A program made the position numbers and the translations under genes. Below the pieces are notes generated by a model. It saw nothing but the letters and a program-made list of their open reading frames with translations. It had not been told where the DNA came from and searched no databases. A stretch of DNA of 64,000 nucleotides from CBDHCC01 sp965219235 (GTDB lineage Bacteria; Pseudomonadota; Alphaproteobacteria; Sphingomonadales; Sphingomonadaceae), in assembly GCA_965219235.1 (NCBI GenBank), contig OZ244721.1, positions 2,542,001 to 2,606,000 on the forward strand, in the 5' to 3' direction. The number at the start of each line of letters is the position of its first letter. The first letter of the stretch is position 1. This document shows, in pieces, positions 16,041 to 26,030 of the stretch.

Positions 16041-18191
16041 CTACAGGGCGACCCCCATTTGTCGCCTGTAGAGCTGAGCATATCGGCCGCCGGCTTGCAA
16101 CAGCTCGTCGTGCGTTCCCGTCTCGGTGATCTGCCCCTCCTCCACCGTGATGATGCGCGAACACTGTCGGACCGCCGACAGCCGGTGCGCGATGATGATC
16201 ACCGTGCGCCCCTCCGCGATCGCGCGCAGGTTGGTCTGCACGATCTCCTCGCTCTCCGCGTCCAGCGCCGAGGTCGCTTCGTCGAACACCAGGATGCGCG
16301 GGTTGCCCACGAGCGCGCGCGCGATCGCGATGCGCTGGCGCTGCCCGCCCGACAGATTGGCGCCGCGCTCGTCGATCCGGGTGTCGTAGCCCTCCGACAA
16401 TTCCAGGATGAAGTCGTGCGCGCCCGCCAGCGTGGCGGCCGCGATCACGCGCTCCATCGACGTCGACGGATCGGCCAACGCGATGTTGTCGCGCACCGAA
16501 CGGTTGAAGAGCACGTTCTCCTGCAGCACCACTCCGATCTGCCGGCGGAGCCAGGCTGGATCGACCATGGCAAGATCCACGCCATCGACGAGCACACGTC
16601 CCTGTTCGGGAATGTGCAGCCGCTGCAGGAGCTTGGTGAGCGTGGACTTGCCCGATCCCGAGGGACCCACGATCCCCAGCGTCTCGCCCGCGCCGACCTC
16701 CAGGTCGACGCCGCGCAGCACCTCGGGCGTGTCGGGCCGATAGCGGAAGCGCACCTGGTCGTAGCGCACCGCGCCCGTGATCGCCGGCAGCGTCGAGCGG
16801 GACGCCGCATGGGGCTCGGCGGGCGCGTTCAGGATGTCGCCCAGCCGATCGACGGCCAGCCGCGCCTGCTGAAAATCCTGCGCCAGCTGGGCGAGCCTCA
16901 ACACCGGCTGCGACACGCGGCCCGCCAGCATGTTGAAGGCGACCAGCATGCCCACCGTCAGGTCGCCCGCGATCACGAGCTTGGCGCCGTAATAGAGGAT
17001 CGCGACCGTCGTCAGCTTGGAGACGAGCTGGATGGCCTGGCTGCCCCAGTTGCCCATCATGGCGGCCGAGAAGCCCGCGCCGACATAGCCGGCGAGCTGC
17101 TTTTCCCAGCGATTCTGCATCTGCGGCTCGACCGCCATGGCCTTGAGGGTCTCGATGCCGGTCACGCTCTCGACCAGGAAGGACTGGTTCTCGGCGTGGC
17201 GGCGGAACTGTTCGTCCACGCGCTTGCGCAGGCCCGGCAGCACGGCGAGCGAGATGAGCACGTAGCACGGGATCGAGATCAGCACGATCAGGAGAAGTGC
17301 CGGCGAATAGAGGTACATGACGCCCAGGAAGACGATCGTGAAGAGCAGATCGAGCACGACCGTGACGGAGTTCGACGTGAGGAAGGAGCGGATCGTCTCC
17401 AGCTCGCGCACGCGGGCCACCGTGTCGCCCACCCGGCGGCTGGAGAAGTAGCTCATCGGCAGCGACTGGAGGTGCTGGAACAGGCTCGCGCCCAGTTCCA
17501 CGTCCACCCGGCTCGTGGTGTGGGCGAAGAGATACTGCCGCAGGCCCGAGATCAGCGTCTCGAACACGAAGATCGCCGCCAGTCCCACCGCCAGCACCTC
17601 GAGCGTCGACAGGGACTTGTGGACCAGCACCTTGTCGATGACGACTTGGAAGAAGATCGGCGAAACGAGACCCAGCAGCTGGATGAACAGCGAGGCCAGG
17701 AACACCTCGCCCAGCAGCTTGCGATAGCGCACCAGCGCGGGAATGAACCAGCTGACGTCGAATTTGCGGCTCAGGCCCGCCACGCTCTCGCGCGTGGTGA
17801 GCAGCACGAGCCGGCCCGTCGCCGCCTCTTCGTACGCGTTCCGGTCGAGATGACGCACCTCGCCGGTGACCGGATCCTGCACCAGCGCCTTGTCCTCGGC
17901 GACCTTGCCGAGCAGCACGAAGCCGTCGGTCGTCTCGGCGATCGCCGGCAGCGGTGTGCGTGCCAGATCGGCCCACGCGACGCTGGTGACGCGCGCGCGC
18001 ACCTTCTCGCGCTTGGCGAGGCGCACCAGGTCCTCGGCCGAGGCCGGATCGCCATGGCCCAGATCATGGCGCAGCCGGGCCGCGTCCGCAGGCCGCTGCA
18101 GGAAGCCGAACAGGATGACGAGCGCGGCGAGCCCGCTGTCGCCGCCGCGCTCGAGTTCGGCGGTCTGGGGAGGAGGCTCCGCGTCAGCCAC
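16041..18191 (-). CDS. hlyB: HlyB-type type I secretion ABC exporter with C39-like domain
   Basis: This 716-residue ABC exporter powers one-step export of RTX proteins. The N-terminal region (about 15-135) matches the C39 peptidase-like domain of HlyB. The catalytic cysteine position is not cysteine (SGLAALVIL), so it should bind substrate without cleaving it, as in haemolysin export. The membrane domain spans about 155-440 and includes SRVDVELGA and VGDTVARVRELE as in HlyB. The ATPase domain has GPSGSGKST (about 506), LSGGQRQRIAIARAL and ILVFDEATSALD. It is the first gene of a four-gene operon with hlyD, the small gene and the giant substrate, and is divergent from the ABC genes at 18410. 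Confidence 0.96.
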   Translation of the reverse strand: MADAEPPPQTAELERGGDSGLAALVILFGFLQRPADAARLRHDLGHGDPASAEDLVRLAKREKVRARVTSVAWADLARTPLPAIAETTDGFVLLGKVAEDKALVQDPVTGEVRHLDRNAYEEAATGRLVLLTTRESVAGLSRKFDVSWFIPALVRYRKLLGEVFLASLFIQLLGLVSPIFFQVVIDKVLVHKSLSTLEVLAVGLAAIFVFETLISGLRQYLFAHTTSRVDVELGASLFQHLQSLPMSYFSSRRVGDTVARVRELETIRSFLTSNSVTVVLDLLFTIVFLGVMYLYSPALLLIVLISIPCYVLISLAVLPGLRKRVDEQFRRHAENQSFLVESVTGIETLKAMAVEPQMQNRWEKQLAGYVGAGFSAAMMGNWGSQAIQLVSKLTTVAILYYGAKLVIAGDLTVGMLVAFNMLAGRVSQPVLRLAQLAQDFQQARLAVDRLGDILNAPAEPHAASRSTLPAITGAVRYDQVRFRYRPDTPEVLRGVDLEVGAGETLGIVGPSGSGKSTLTKLLQRLHIPEQGRVLVDGVDLAMVDPAWLRRQIGVVLQENVLFNRSVRDNIALADPSTSMERVIAAATLAGAHDFILELSEGYDTRIDERGANLSGGQRQRIAIARALVGNPRILVFDEATSALDAESEEIVQTNLRAIAEGRTVIIIAHRLSAVRQCSRIITVEEGQITETGTHDELLQAGGRYAQLYRRQMGVAL

Positions 18192-18409
18192 CGACGGGTC
18201 GCCTTCCGAAGCACCGGACTCGCTCGCAATGCCGTGATCTGTTCAGGGTCGCCACGCGCGGCTTGTGGCCCACGAACCGTGCAGGGGCAACGGATTCGCA
18301 GCCGCAGTCGCGGTCGGTCCCGTCCATCGGCGCCCGCGACCCGGTGGCGTCGCTGCGGTAGGCGGACTATGGGGTGCGCGGCCGATCCGCGGCCTGGGGG
18401 CGTGTCACC

Positions 18410-19356
<947 letters not shown>

Positions 19357-19360
<4 letters not shown>

Positions 19361-20118
19361 ACCCGCGCGGCGTCTGGGCGATCTACCGCTTCGAGATGGC
19401 GCGCGCCGGGCGCACGCTGTGGCAGAGCCTGGTGGCGCCGGTGATCACCACGGTGCTCTACTTCATCGTGTTCGGCGCGGCGATCGGGTCGCGCATGGAG
19501 GCCGTGGGCGGGGTGGACTACGGCGCGTTCATCGTGCCGGGCCTCATCATGCTGTCGCTGCTCACCCAGAGCATCTCCAACGCGTCCTTCGGCATCTACT
19601 TCCCGAAATTCTCGCGCACGATCTACGAGATCCTGTCGGCCCCCGTCTCGCCCATGGAGATCGTGGCGGGCTATGTCGGCGCGGCGGCCACCAAGTCGAT
19701 CGCGCTCGGCCTCATCATCCTGGCCACATCGACCTTCTTCGTCGACGTGGTGGTCCTCCACCCGGTCGCCATGGTGCTGTTCCTGGTGCTGACCGCCGTC
19801 ACCTTCAGCCTGTTCGGCTTCATCATCGGCATCTGGGCGGAAGGCTTCGAGCAGCTGTCCTTCGTGCCGATCCTCGTGGTGACGCCGCTCACCTTCCTGG
19901 GCGGAGCGTTCTACTCGATCGACATGCTGCCGCCGGTCTGGCGCACGGTCAGCCTGTTCAACCCGGTGGTCTATCTGGTCAGCGGCTTCCGCTGGAGCTT
20001 CTACGGGCGCGGCGACGTGTCGATCGCGCTCAGCCTGGGGCTGACGGCGGTGTTCCTCGCCGTCTGCCTGGCGATCGTGGTCTGGATCTTCCGCACCGGC
20101 TATCGCCTGAAGGCGTAA
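19357..20118 (+). CDS. ABC-2 type transporter permease
   Basis: The 253-residue membrane protein has six hydrophobic segments. It matches the ABC-2 permease family in the early GAAIGSRM loop, the SISNASFGIYFPKF region and the late LTFLGGAFYSIDMLPP segment before the last helices. It is translationally coupled to the ATPase upstream. The substrate cannot be read from sequence; relatives move drugs, polysaccharides or lipids. Confidence 0.93.
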
Positions 20119-20238
20119 GGGTCGGAGCGGTCGTTCACCGTCCGCTCACTCCGGCCACGACACGGGCCGGTCGACGCCCACGCCGGATAGAACCTTGCCG
20201 GATCGAACCGTGCCGGACGCGCGTTGAATGGAGCGATC

Positions 20239-21288
20239 ATGCCGGTGCCCGTCCTGTCCGCCCTCGGCACCGCCGTCCCCGACCGGGACATCCACGACAC
20301 CTTCGTCCGCTGGGCCGCCGAGCGCCTGGACCCGCGCGATCGTCGTGTGTTCGCCCGCATGGCGGAGCGCGCCGCGATCGGCCATCGCTGGAGCGTGCTC
20401 GACCGCCCACCGCTGGAGCCGGGCGGCTTCTACGCCGACGGCGCGCCGCCCACCAGCCGGCGGATGGCGCTCTACGCCCGGCACGCGCCCGTGCTGGCCG
20501 AGCGCGCGGTGCGCGCGCTGGGGGAGGCGTTCGATCCGGCGGCGGTGACGCACCTGGTGGTCGCCAGCTGCACCGGCTTCACCGCGCCGGGTCTCGACCA
20601 GGTCCTGGCGAGGCGGCTGGGCCTGGGCGCCGGCGTGGAGCGGCTGCTGGTGGGCTTCATGGGCTGCTACGCCGCCGTCGTCGCGCTGCGCCAGGCGGCC
20701 ACCATCGTGCGCGCGGACCCGGCGGCCACCGTGCTGGTCGTCACCTGCGAGTTGTCCACGCTCCACCTGCAGGAGACGGGCGATCTCGACGGCCTGCTCG
20801 CCATGCTGCATTTCGGCGACGGCGCGGCCGCCGCGATCGTGAGCGCGCGCGAGACCGCGGGGCTGCGGCTCGGGCGCGGGCTGTCGCTGGCGCTGCCCGA
20901 TTCGGGCGAGCTCATCCAGTGGCACGTCGGCGACACCGGCTTCGCCATGATCCTGTCGGGCGAGGTGCCCGGGCGGCTGCGCGAGGTGCTGGCGACGCCG
21001 GACGTGCGCCGCGCGCTCACCGGCGGGCGCGACCCGGCCAGGCTCGCCTGGGCGGTCCACGCCGGCGGGCGCAGCGTGCTCGACGCGGTGGAGTCGGCGC
21101 TGGACCTCGCCCCCGACGCGCTCGCCGCCTCGCGCGGGGTGCTGGAGCGGTTCGGCAACATGTCGTCCTCCACGCTGATGTTCACCCTCGCCGGGCTGCT
21201 CGCCGACGCGCCGGCCGGACCGGGCGTGGCGCTCGCCTTCGGGCCGGGGCTCGCGGCGGAGGGACTGACCTTCGAGATCGCGCGGTGA
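20239..21288 (+). CDS. Type III polyketide synthase (chalcone/alkylresorcinol synthase family)
   Basis: The 349-residue ketosynthase homodimer type condenses an acyl-CoA starter with malonyl-CoA units. The triad is visible: Cys143 in GFMGCYAAV, His274 in WAVHAGG and Asn307 in GNMSSSTLMF. Spacing agrees with chalcone synthase (131 and 33 residues, against 139 and 33). The ATG at 20239 has GGAG upstream and is preferred to an in-frame TTG at 20224. The stop overlaps the next gene's GTG. Grouping with a methyltransferase and an FAD enzyme resembles the srsABC phenolic-lipid operon of Streptomyces, so an alkylresorcinol- or alkylpyrone-derived product is the likely outcome. Confidence 0.94.
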   Translation: MPVPVLSALGTAVPDRDIHDTFVRWAAERLDPRDRRVFARMAERAAIGHRWSVLDRPPLEPGGFYADGAPPTSRRMALYARHAPVLAERAVRALGEAFDPAAVTHLVVASCTGFTAPGLDQVLARRLGLGAGVERLLVGFMGCYAAVVALRQAATIVRADPAATVLVVTCELSTLHLQETGDLDGLLAMLHFGDGAAAAIVSARETAGLRLGRGLSLALPDSGELIQWHVGDTGFAMILSGEVPGRLREVLATPDVRRALTGGRDPARLAWAVHAGGRSVLDAVESALDLAPDALAASRGVLERFGNMSSSTLMFTLAGLLADAPAGPGVALAFGPGLAAEGLTFEIAR

Positions 21289-22067
21289 GGTGGCCGGACC
21301 CGCTGGCGGTGCGCTCCCGCGCGGCGGAGCGGATGGACGACGCCACGCTCGACGAGGCCGCCTTCGCGGCCGTGCTGGCGGACCTCGGCCGCGCCAACCG
21401 GGCGACGCTCGCCGCCCGACCGACGCTCGCCTTCCTGGAGCGCGCGGCGCGGGGGCGGGGACAGGGACAGGGGCCGCTGCGGGTGCTCGACGTGGGCTTC
21501 GGCGGCGGCGACACGCTGCGCGCCATCGCCCGCCGGTGCGGCCGGCGCGGCACGGCGGCGGAGCTGGTCGGCGTGGACCTCAATCCCCGGAGCCGTCCCG
21601 CCGCGCTCGCCGCCGGCCCGGCGCCGCTGCCGATCGACTATCGCACCGGCGACTATGCCGAGCAGGAGGGGCCGTGGGACGTCGTCCTCTCCTCGCTGGT
21701 CGCGCACCACATGACCGAGGCGGAGCTGGTCCGCTTCCTCCGCTGGATGGAGGGGACGGCGCGGGTCGGCTGGTTCGTGAACGACCTGCGCCGCTCGGCG
21801 GTGGCGCGGGCGGGCTTCCGCGCGCTCGCCGCCGCCGCCCGCTGGCATCCGATCGTGCGGCACGACGGGGCGCTGTCGGTCGCGCGGAGCTGGCGGGAGG
21901 GCGACTGGCGCGTGCTGCTCGACGCCGCCGGGCTGGGCCGCGCGCCGGTGCGGCTGGAGCGGTGGCTGCCGTTCCGGCTGTGCGTGTCGCGGCTCCACGC
22001 TCCCCTCCCTGGGGAGGGGCCGGGGGTGGGTGGCGAGGCGCAGCCGAGCCTCGGAAGCGCGGGATGA
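21285..22067 (+). CDS. SAM-dependent methyltransferase of the type III PKS operon
   Basis: The 260-residue class I methyltransferase has motif I LDVGFGGGDT, an acidic VGVDLNPRS after strand 2, and SSLVAHHMTEAEL near motif IV. The GTG start overlaps the polyketide synthase stop by 4 bp (GTGA), and the end overlaps the next start by 4 bp, so the operon is tightly coupled. The likely role is methylation of the polyketide. The last ~25 residues (LPGEGPGVGG and onward) are encoded by a palindromic repeat that has extended the reading frame, so the true fold probably ends near residue 237. Confidence 0.88.
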   Translation: MRWPDPLAVRSRAAERMDDATLDEAAFAAVLADLGRANRATLAARPTLAFLERAARGRGQGQGPLRVLDVGFGGGDTLRAIARRCGRRGTAAELVGVDLNPRSRPAALAAGPAPLPIDYRTGDYAEQEGPWDVVLSSLVAHHMTEAELVRFLRWMEGTARVGWFVNDLRRSAVARAGFRALAAAARWHPIVRHDGALSVARSWREGDWRVLLDAAGLGRAPVRLERWLPFRLCVSRLHAPLPGEGPGVGGEAQPSLGSAG

Positions 22068-22137
22068 TGACGGACGCCGTGTCGCGCGCCGGCGCGCGCA
22101 CCCACCCCCGGCCCCTCCCTTCCCGGGAGGGGAGTCG
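21998..22137. repeat. Inverted palindromic repeats flanking the methyltransferase/FAD junction
   Basis: Arm 1 (21998-22035) and arm 2 (22098-22137) are inverted copies sharing CACCCACCCCCGGCCCCTCC. Each is itself a small palindrome built on CCCTCCC/GGGAGGG. They lie inside coding sequence, in frame on both sides of the FAD gene's start codon. In the mRNA they could form a long stem around that start. Confidence 0.8.
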
Positions 22138-23218
22138 ATCGGACGTGCTGATCCTGGGTGCTGGACCCGCCGGGTCCGCCGCCGCGCTGGCGCTGGCACG
22201 GGGTGGCGCCAAGCCCCGGCTGCTGGAGCGCACGGCGTCGGTCGGCGACGCGCTGTGCGGCGGCTTCCTGTCCTGGCGCACGCTCAAGCAGCTGGACACG
22301 CTCGGCGTGCCGGCCGCCGCGTTGAACGGGCACCGGGTGGAGCGGCTGCGGGTGTTCGCCGGAGGACGGGTCGCGTCCGCCCGCCTGCCCGCGCCCGCGC
22401 TGGGCCTGTCGCGCCGCCGGCTCGACTCGGTGCTGAACGCGGCCGCGGAGGCTGCGGGCGTGACGATCGAGCGCGGGGTGTCGGCGAAGGGCTGGGCCGA
22501 CGGCGTCCTGACGCTGGCGGACGGCGAGCGGCTGACGCCGGACGCGCTGTTCCTGGCCACCGGCAAGCACGAGCTGCGCGGACTGCCGCGCGGGGAGCGC
22601 GACGACGGCGGCGATCCGTCGCTGGGGCTGCGCGTCACGCTGTCGCCCGGCCCCCGGCTGGCGCGCGCGCTCGCCGGGCGGATCGAGCTGCACCTGTTCG
22701 CCGGCGGCTATGCCGGGCTGGTGGTGCAGGAGACGGGCCGCGCCAACCTCTGCCTCGCGGCGCGCAAGTCGGCGCTGGCGGCCGTCGGCGGCTCGCCCGA
22801 CGCGCTGCTCGCCCGCTGGGCCGACGAGAGCGGGCCGTTCGCCGAGCGGCTGGCGGCGCGCGATCCCGGCCCGGCCGACGCGATCGCCGCCGTCCCCTAT
22901 GGCTGGCGCGCGCGCACGACGGTGCCCGGCGTGTGGCGCCTGGGCGACCAGGCGGCCGTGATCCCCAGCCTGGCGGGCGAGGGGCTGGGCATCGCGGTCG
23001 CCTCGGGCGCCGACGCCGCGCGCGCGTGGCTGGCGGGAGCGAACGCGCCCGACTGGCAGGCCCGCTTCGCCGCCCGCGCCGCCCGCCCGCTGCGCGTGGC
23101 CCGCCTGCTGCGCGCGATCGGCGAGCGGCCGGCCCTCGCGCGCCGGCTGCTGCCGCTCGCGCGCATTCCGGGCATGATGGACTTCATGGGCGGCGCGACC
23201 CGCATCCGCCCGGCTTGA
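22064..23218 (+). CDS. FAD-dependent oxidoreductase of the type III PKS operon (geranylgeranyl reductase / hydroxylase-like)
   Basis: The 384-residue flavoprotein has an N-terminal Rossmann motif LGAGPAGSAAALALA, a mid-domain ALFLATGKHELRG, and the FAD-ribityl motif GDQAAVIPSLAGEGLGIA. It resembles the geranylgeranyl reductase / aromatic hydroxylase family. In a polyketide operon it would hydroxylate or oxidise the methylated aromatic product. Start codons overlap the methyltransferase stop (ATGATGA). Residues 10-23 (GARTHPRPLPSREG) are encoded by an inverted palindromic repeat, so the N-terminal tail is probably not part of the original protein. Exact reaction unknown. Confidence 0.88.
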   Translation: MMTDAVSRAGARTHPRPLPSREGSRSDVLILGAGPAGSAAALALARGGAKPRLLERTASVGDALCGGFLSWRTLKQLDTLGVPAAALNGHRVERLRVFAGGRVASARLPAPALGLSRRRLDSVLNAAAEAAGVTIERGVSAKGWADGVLTLADGERLTPDALFLATGKHELRGLPRGERDDGGDPSLGLRVTLSPGPRLARALAGRIELHLFAGGYAGLVVQETGRANLCLAARKSALAAVGGSPDALLARWADESGPFAERLAARDPGPADAIAAVPYGWRARTTVPGVWRLGDQAAVIPSLAGEGLGIAVASGADAARAWLAGANAPDWQARFAARAARPLRVARLLRAIGERPALARRLLPLARIPGMMDFMGGATRIRPA

Positions 23219-23250
23219 AGCGGGCGGCGCCAACGCCCACCTGCGGCCGC

Positions 23251-23646
23251 ATGGACAAGCTCACCCTGACCGACGCCGAGTGGCGCGACCGCCTGACCCC
23301 CGAACAGTTCCACGTCCTGCGCGAGGCGGGCACGGAGCGCGCGTTCTCCGGCAAATACGACAAGGAGTATCGCGACGGCACCTATGTCTGCGCCGGCTGC
23401 GCGCTGCCGCTGTTCTCCTCGGCCGACAAGTTCAACTCGGGCTCGGGCTGGCCCTCCTTCACCCGGCCGATCGAGCCCGACCGCGTCACCGACCGGGAGG
23501 ACCGCGGCCACGGCATGGTGCGCACCGAATCGCTGTGCGCGCGCTGCGACGGCCATCTCGGCCACGTCTTCCCCGACGGCCCGCCGCCCACCGGCCGGCG
23601 CTATTGCATGAACTCTGTGTCGCTGGAGTTCCGGCCGGAGGAGTGA
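23251..23646 (+). CDS. msrB: Peptide-methionine (R)-S-oxide reductase MsrB
   Basis: The 131-residue enzyme reduces methionine-R-sulfoxide in proteins. Zinc ligands are visible as CAGC (about 49-52) and CARC (about 96-99). The catalytic motif RYCMNSVSLEF lies near the C-terminus, and GSGWPSF is the family signature. Full length, cytosolic; no signal peptide. It stands 32 bp after the FAD gene but is a general repair gene rather than part of the polyketide pathway. Confidence 0.97.
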   Translation: MDKLTLTDAEWRDRLTPEQFHVLREAGTERAFSGKYDKEYRDGTYVCAGCALPLFSSADKFNSGSGWPSFTRPIEPDRVTDREDRGHGMVRTESLCARCDGHLGHVFPDGPPPTGRRYCMNSVSLEFRPEE

Positions 23647-23714
23647 ACAGGGTCGGGCTCTCTTCCTCTGGGGCTGAACTGTTCGAGTTGACGAATGTCA
23701 GGCAACCCCGTCTC

Positions 23715-24016
23715 CGCTCGGGCTGAGCCTGTCGAAGGCGATTGTGTGGTTTGCGAGCCCGCGTCGCGCCGGAACGGTTTCGACCTATATGGCGCCGTTC
23801 GATCCGTGCCCTCCATCCGTTCGTCCTGAGCCTGTCGAAGGACGCTGGGCAGGGCACGTCCGGCGGTCGCCGCGGCTGAGCCCTTTGTGTGTCCTTCGAC
23901 AGGCTCAGGACGAGCGGGGAGTGGGGTCGAGGGTACGACAGAAGCGCGGTGGCCGCTCTCCACCAGCCGTTGAAGACCGGGTCCACAATCACCTGCGACA
24001 AGCCCAGGGCGAGCGG
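23715..24016. repeat. Interspersed repeat cluster (GACAGGCTCAGGACGAGCGG family)
   Basis: This fills most of the gap between msrB and coaE. Copies of the 20-bp core GACAGGCTCAGGACGAGCGG occur in both orientations (about 23715-23740, 23819-23843, 23893-23918), plus a degenerate copy near 24000. The 40 bp at 23850-23889 is the exact reverse complement of 31871-31910. No gene is seen in 23647-24046. Confidence 0.85.
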
Positions 24017-24046
24017 CAAATGGGTTCGGCTGGACCGCCAGGATGG

Positions 24047-24640
24047 TCAGCGCCCGCTCTCGAACCCACTCAGCACGGCCCGCACCTGCGCGCGGGTCGC
24101 CGCCAGCGTTCCACCCGTGTCGATCACCACGTCCGCCCGCGCGCGCTTCTCCGCGTCCGGCGTCTGGGCGGCCAGGATCGCCTGGAAAACAGCCTCCGTC
24201 ATCCCCGGTCGGGCGAGCACGCGCGCCCGCTGCGCGGCGGCCGGCGCGGAGACGACCAGCACCGTGTCCACCCCCGCCTCGCCGCCCGTCTCGAACAGCA
24301 GCGGCACGTCGTGGAGCACCACCGGCGCGGCGGCGTGGCGCGCGTCGAAGGCGCGGCGCGCGGCGGCGACCGCGGGATGGACGATCGCCTCCAGCGCCAG
24401 GCGGGCCGCCGGGTCGGCGAACACCGCCCGGCGCAACGCGGCGCGCTCCACGCCGCCCACACCCGTGGAGCCGGGGAACGCCGCCTCGATGGCGGGCAGC
24501 AGCGCGCCGCCCGGTCCCTGCAGCGCGCGCACCGTCGCGTCGGCGTCGAACACCGGCACGCCCTGGGCGGCGAACATCGCGGCCACCGTCGACTTGCCCA
24601 TGCCGATCGAGCCGGTGAGGCCCAGGCGGTGCGGCCTCAC
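24047..24640 (-). CDS. coaE: Dephospho-CoA kinase
   Basis: The 197-residue kinase phosphorylates dephospho-CoA in the last step of coenzyme A synthesis. The P-loop is LTGSIGMGKST at the N-terminus, followed by FDADATV and the HPAVAAARR and DVPLLFETGG segments typical of CoaE. The GTG start overlaps the aroE stop (GTGA). It is the last gene of a left-going ppsR-maf-aroE-coaE operon that starts at the probable replication origin. Confidence 0.96.
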   Translation of the reverse strand: MRPHRLGLTGSIGMGKSTVAAMFAAQGVPVFDADATVRALQGPGGALLPAIEAAFPGSTGVGGVERAALRRAVFADPAARLALEAIVHPAVAAARRAFDARHAAAPVVLHDVPLLFETGGEAGVDTVLVVSAPAAAQRARVLARPGMTEAVFQAILAAQTPDAEKRARADVVIDTGGTLAATRAQVRAVLSGFESGR

Positions 24641-25446
24641 CCCGCCACCAGCAGGTCGCGCAGCGCTTCGTCGTCGTTCCTCGGGGGCGCCACGCCGAAC
24701 AGGAGTTCGAAGGCGAGCGCGGCCTGCGCGACGAGCATCTCCAGCCCGTCCACCGTCTCCAGCCGATGCGCGCGGGCGGCCGCGAGCAGCGGTGTTTCGA
24801 GCGGGGCATAGACCAGGTCGTACACCACCGCGTCTTCGGGCAGCGGCGACAGGTCGGGGGCGAACGGCGGGTGGCCCCGCATCCCCAGCGCGCTCGCGTT
24901 GACCAGCAGCGCCGCGGGCGGCAGCGGCGCGTCGAGCGGCAGTGCGCGGCCCTTCAGGCCGAACCGCGCGAGCAGCGCGCTCGCCTTCGACACATCGCGG
25001 TTGAGCACCGTCACCTCGCCCACGCCGACCTGCTTGAGAGCCCACAGCACCGCGCGCGCCGCCCCGCCGCCGCCGACCACCGCCACCGGCCGGCCCGTCA
25101 GGTCGAGCTCCGCGACCGGCGCCCAGAAGCCGCCGGGATCGGTGGTGGTGGCGAACAGCGACCCGTCGGCGCGCCGCACCACGGTGTTGGCCGCGCCCAC
25201 CGACCCGCGCACCGCCTCCGCGTCGTCGACAAGGTCGAGCACGGCGAGCTTGTGCGGCAGCGTGAGGTTGCAGCCGCGCCAGTCCGGATCGGCGCGCCGC
25301 CGGTCGAAATAGCCGGCCAGCCCCTCCCGTTTCACGTGAAACCCGCGGTAGTCGGCCGCCATACCCGTCCGCTCCAGCCAGAAGCGGTGGATCGTCGGCG
25401 ACAGCGAATGGGCGATCGGATCGCCGATGACCTCGGCGCACATCAC
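24637..25446 (-). CDS. aroE: Shikimate dehydrogenase
   Basis: The 269-residue NADPH enzyme reduces 3-dehydroshikimate to shikimate in aromatic amino acid synthesis. Signatures: HSLSPTIHRFW (substrate binding), GCNLTLPHKL with the catalytic Lys, and VVGGGGAARAVLWAL (NADPH binding). Start may be GTG at 25446 or the adjacent ATG at 25443; both overlap the maf stop. The codons for GFHVKRE contain a parS palindrome (25328-25343). Confidence 0.96.
   Translation of the reverse strand: MMCAEVIGDPIAHSLSPTIHRFWLERTGMAADYRGFHVKREGLAGYFDRRRADPDWRGCNLTLPHKLAVLDLVDDAEAVRGSVGAANTVVRRADGSLFATTTDPGGFWAPVAELDLTGRPVAVVGGGGAARAVLWALKQVGVGEVTVLNRDVSKASALLARFGLKGRALPLDAPLPPAALLVNASALGMRGHPPFAPDLSPLPEDAVVYDLVYAPLETPLLAAARAHRLETVDGLEMLVAQAALAFELLFGVAPPRNDDEALRDLLVAG
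25328..25343. promoter_or_regulatory. parS: parS centromere site 1 (inside aroE)
   Basis: A perfect 14-bp palindrome GTTTCACGTGAAAC flanked by C on both sides. It matches the core of the consensus TGTTNCACGTGAAACA except at the two outer bases. In aroE it encodes FHVK. It is the only parS copy to the left of the probable origin. Confidence 0.85.
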
Positions 25447-26030
25447 GCCGGCAGCTCACCCAGCCGGCGCAGCTGCGCCACCACCGGCAGCAGCGGCAGG
25501 CCCAGGATGGTGAAATGGTCGCCGTCCACCCGCTCGAACAGCTGCACGCCCGGTCCCTCGATGCGGAAGCACCCCACACTGCCCGCGATCGCCGGCCAGT
25601 CCGCGTCGAGATAGCTCGCGATGAACGCGTCGGAGAGCGGGCGCACGGCCAGGCGCGCCGCGTCGACGTGACGCCAGACCGCGCGACCCTCGCGCGCGAG
25701 CGCGGCGGCGCTGGTCAGGACCAGCGTCCGGCCGGACATGGCGCGCAGGTGCTCCGCCGCCTCGTGGCGGCTGGCCGGCTTGTCGAACAGCCGGTCGCCG
25801 ACGCTCGCCACCGAATCGCCGCCCAGCACCAGCCGATCGGGCTCCAGCGAGGACACCTTCACGGCCTTCGCCTCCGCCAGCGCGTCGGCGAGGTCGCGGG
25901 GGCCGAGACCGCCCAGCGCCGCCTTCAGCGCGCCCTCGTCCACCCCGCTCGCGCGCGCTGCCACGTCCACCCCCGCGGCGGTCAGCATCGCGCGGCGGAT
26001 GGCGCTGGCCGAGGCGAGCAGCAGCGTCAC
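25443..26030 (-). CDS. maf: Maf-family nucleoside triphosphate pyrophosphatase
   Basis: The 195-residue protein has the N-terminal LASASAIRRAML signature, LGGDSVASVGD with the acidic active-site residue and DKPASRHEAAEHL. Maf proteins hydrolyse non-canonical NTPs and affect septation. The GTG start overlaps the ppsR stop in GTGA. Maf beside hemE and coaE is a classic alphaproteobacterial origin arrangement. Confidence 0.94.
   Translation of the reverse strand: MTLLLASASAIRRAMLTAAGVDVAARASGVDEGALKAALGGLGPRDLADALAEAKAVKVSSLEPDRLVLGGDSVASVGDRLFDKPASRHEAAEHLRAMSGRTLVLTSAAALAREGRAVWRHVDAARLAVRPLSDAFIASYLDADWPAIAGSVGCFRIEGPGVQLFERVDGDHFTILGLPLLPVVAQLRRLGELPA

Noticed and set aside
20146..21060. 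Minus-strand open frame opposite the type III polyketide synthase
   Set aside because: The synthase triad and spacing are intact on the plus strand; the opposite frame is low-complexity Arg/His-rich sequence.
23647..24046. CRISPR-like array
   Set aside because: Repeats are in mixed orientation, irregularly spaced, and recur elsewhere as interspersed palindromes. No cas gene is near.
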